In this document: piece by piece, positions 5,450 through 6,181 of the stretch
Layout of the letters: every line of letters starts with the position of its first letter
Position numbering within the stretch: position 1 is the stretch's first letter
Origin: a bacterium
GTDB taxonomy: Bacteria; Latescibacterota; UBA2968
Direction: 5' to 3'
NCBI GenBank assembly: GCA_027296045.1
Contig: JAPUJS010000361.1
Location: 1 to 6,181, forward strand
Length of the DNA: 6,181 nucleotides
Position numbers and translations under genes: made by a program
The notes under the pieces: model-generated
Databases searched by the model: none
What the model was told of the DNA's origin: nothing
What the model saw: the letters and a program-made list of their open reading frames with translations, nothing else

Positions 5450-6181
5450 TTAGGGGTCGATCATCTGGTCCAGGGCCCGGATGTATCCGATGCACCAGGC
5501 CAGGCCTGCGGCCCGGTCTCCGGCAATGGTGGGGAAGTGCTCGGGATAGAGCTGGCCGGTGTAGCCGATTTGTTTCAAGGAGCGAATGGTGCCGGGCATG
5601 TCACATTCACCTGTGCCGAAGCCGACTTCCAGATAGCCGATGGCGGTCAGGCGGTCGTGGAGTTCTTTTTCGGCCGAATCGCGGATGTGGGTGACGATGT
5701 CGCGGATGTGGACCATGAAGACTTTATCCTGAAATTTGAGCACGGTTTCTGCCAGGGGGTCGCCGGCAAGCTCGGATTTGCCCTGGCAGAAGATGACGCC
5801 GTTGGCAGGGCTGTCCACTTCGTCAAAGAGTTGGGACATGGTTTCAAAATTCCACAGGGGGCGTCCGGGGGCATGGTAGTGGTGGGTGGAGACTTTGACG
5901 CTACACCGTTCGGCGGTGCTGGTGAGTTCCCGGTATACGTCCATCAGGAGTTTCCAGTGTTGCTCCTGGTCTTCCGGATCGGTCGGATAGGCGTCTTTGT
6001 TGTTGAGGTAGAAATGTAAGAACGGGATCTGGGCTTCGCCCATTCCTTCAATGATCCGGGTGATGACGTCGAGTTCGGCTGTTCGGACGGCGTCATTGGG
6101 CAGGGTTTCCAGATTGAGGCGGGGTGGGGTAAGTCCGGCCAGGGTTACGCCGCCCCGCGCATAGTTTTGGGCGAGGTCTTT
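5450..6181 (-). CDS. Mannonate dehydratase (UxuA)-like / sugar isomerase-type TIM-barrel protein (5' end outside window)
   Basis: The minus-strand frame is open from the right edge to TAA (5452-5450), giving 243 visible residues. An ATG at 6043 is only internal, because similarity continues upstream (ARGGVTLAGLTPPRLN... ELDVITRIIEGMGEAQIPFLHFYL). The layout follows mannonate dehydratase: STHHYHAPGRPLWNF (visible about 98-112) in the place of the 'HPDDPPW..FG' segment, NGVIFCQGKS (127-136) for 'G.TFC.GS', VFMVHIRDI (154-162) for 'I.FVH.R', then GFGTGECDM, and YPEHFPTIAGD...WCIGYIRAL near the end for 'PDH......G...AIGY..GL'. The cysteine and histidines expected to hold the metal are present, while the usual Asp before the last His is Glu (PEH). 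This supports a metal-dependent sugar-acid dehydratase or isomerase, cytoplasmic, perhaps in hexuronate catabolism. A relative of different specificity is as likely as true UxuA. Confidence 0.8.
   Translation of the reverse strand, partial: KDLAQNYARGGVTLAGLTPPRLNLETLPNDAVRTAELDVITRIIEGMGEAQIPFLHFYLNNKDAYPTDPEDQEQHWKLLMDVYRELTSTAERCSVKVSTHHYHAPGRPLWNFETMSQLFDEVDSPANGVIFCQGKSELAGDPLAETVLKFQDKVFMVHIRDIVTHIRDSAEKELHDRLTAIGYLEVGFGTGECDMPGTIRSLKQIGYTGQLYPEHFPTIAGDRAAGLAWCIGYIRALDQMIDP

Noticed and set aside
5351..6019. Plus-strand open frame of 222 codons
   Set aside because: It overlaps the UxuA-like gene on the opposite strand and has no recognisable motif; the minus strand carries the conserved metal-site pattern.
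1..6181. CRISPR array, tRNA, rRNA or known riboswitch
   Set aside because: No regularly spaced direct repeats, cloverleaf or conserved riboswitch core was seen on either strand by eye; a covariance-model scan could still find a small RNA.

Overview
The window reads as chromosomal DNA of a free-living bacterium with moderate GC content. The coding repertoire is a phytanoyl-CoA dioxygenase-family oxygenase, a UxuA-like TIM-barrel protein, a DRG/Obg-type GTPase with a TGS domain, and an AlbA_2/GHKL regulator-like protein. It fits large-genome environmental lineages such as Latescibacterota or Poribacteria, but no rRNA or marker gene is present, so that placement is only a guess.

Left part (1-1000): the 3' end of a rightward class I SAM-dependent methyltransferase (3-773), entering from outside the window. 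It is followed by a likely intrinsic terminator (844-884) and a second perfect inverted repeat (932-955).

Relic zone (about 1000-1720): a leftward toxin-antitoxin pair in which both genes look broken. The antitoxin has lost its N-terminus. The PIN-family toxin keeps its N-terminal third and, in another frame, a C-terminal motif, which suggests an internal deletion. An AT-rich stretch separates it from the next gene.

Centre (1720-3012): an intact rightward 407-residue AlbA_2 (Schlafen-like) plus GHKL-ATPase-like protein, closed by a perfect 15-bp hairpin with A- and T-tracts that could terminate transcription in both directions. Converging on this hairpin from the right is a short relic of a histidine kinase C-terminus (3030-3122). 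Next come a 140-bp element bounded by 26-bp inverted repeats (3198-3337, MITE-like) and a perfect 20-bp-stem hairpin (3364-3407).

Right part (3482-6181): three leftward genes. The UxuA-like TIM-barrel gene enters from the right edge. After a 133-bp gap comes the TGS-domain GTPase, and 11 bp later the phytanoyl-CoA dioxygenase-family gene. The last two look like a two-gene operon ending near the 20-bp-stem hairpin. No complete novel multi-gene system is evident. The most unusual content is the cluster of gene relics and the MITE-like element between 1000 and 3400, and the GTPase-oxygenase pairing.
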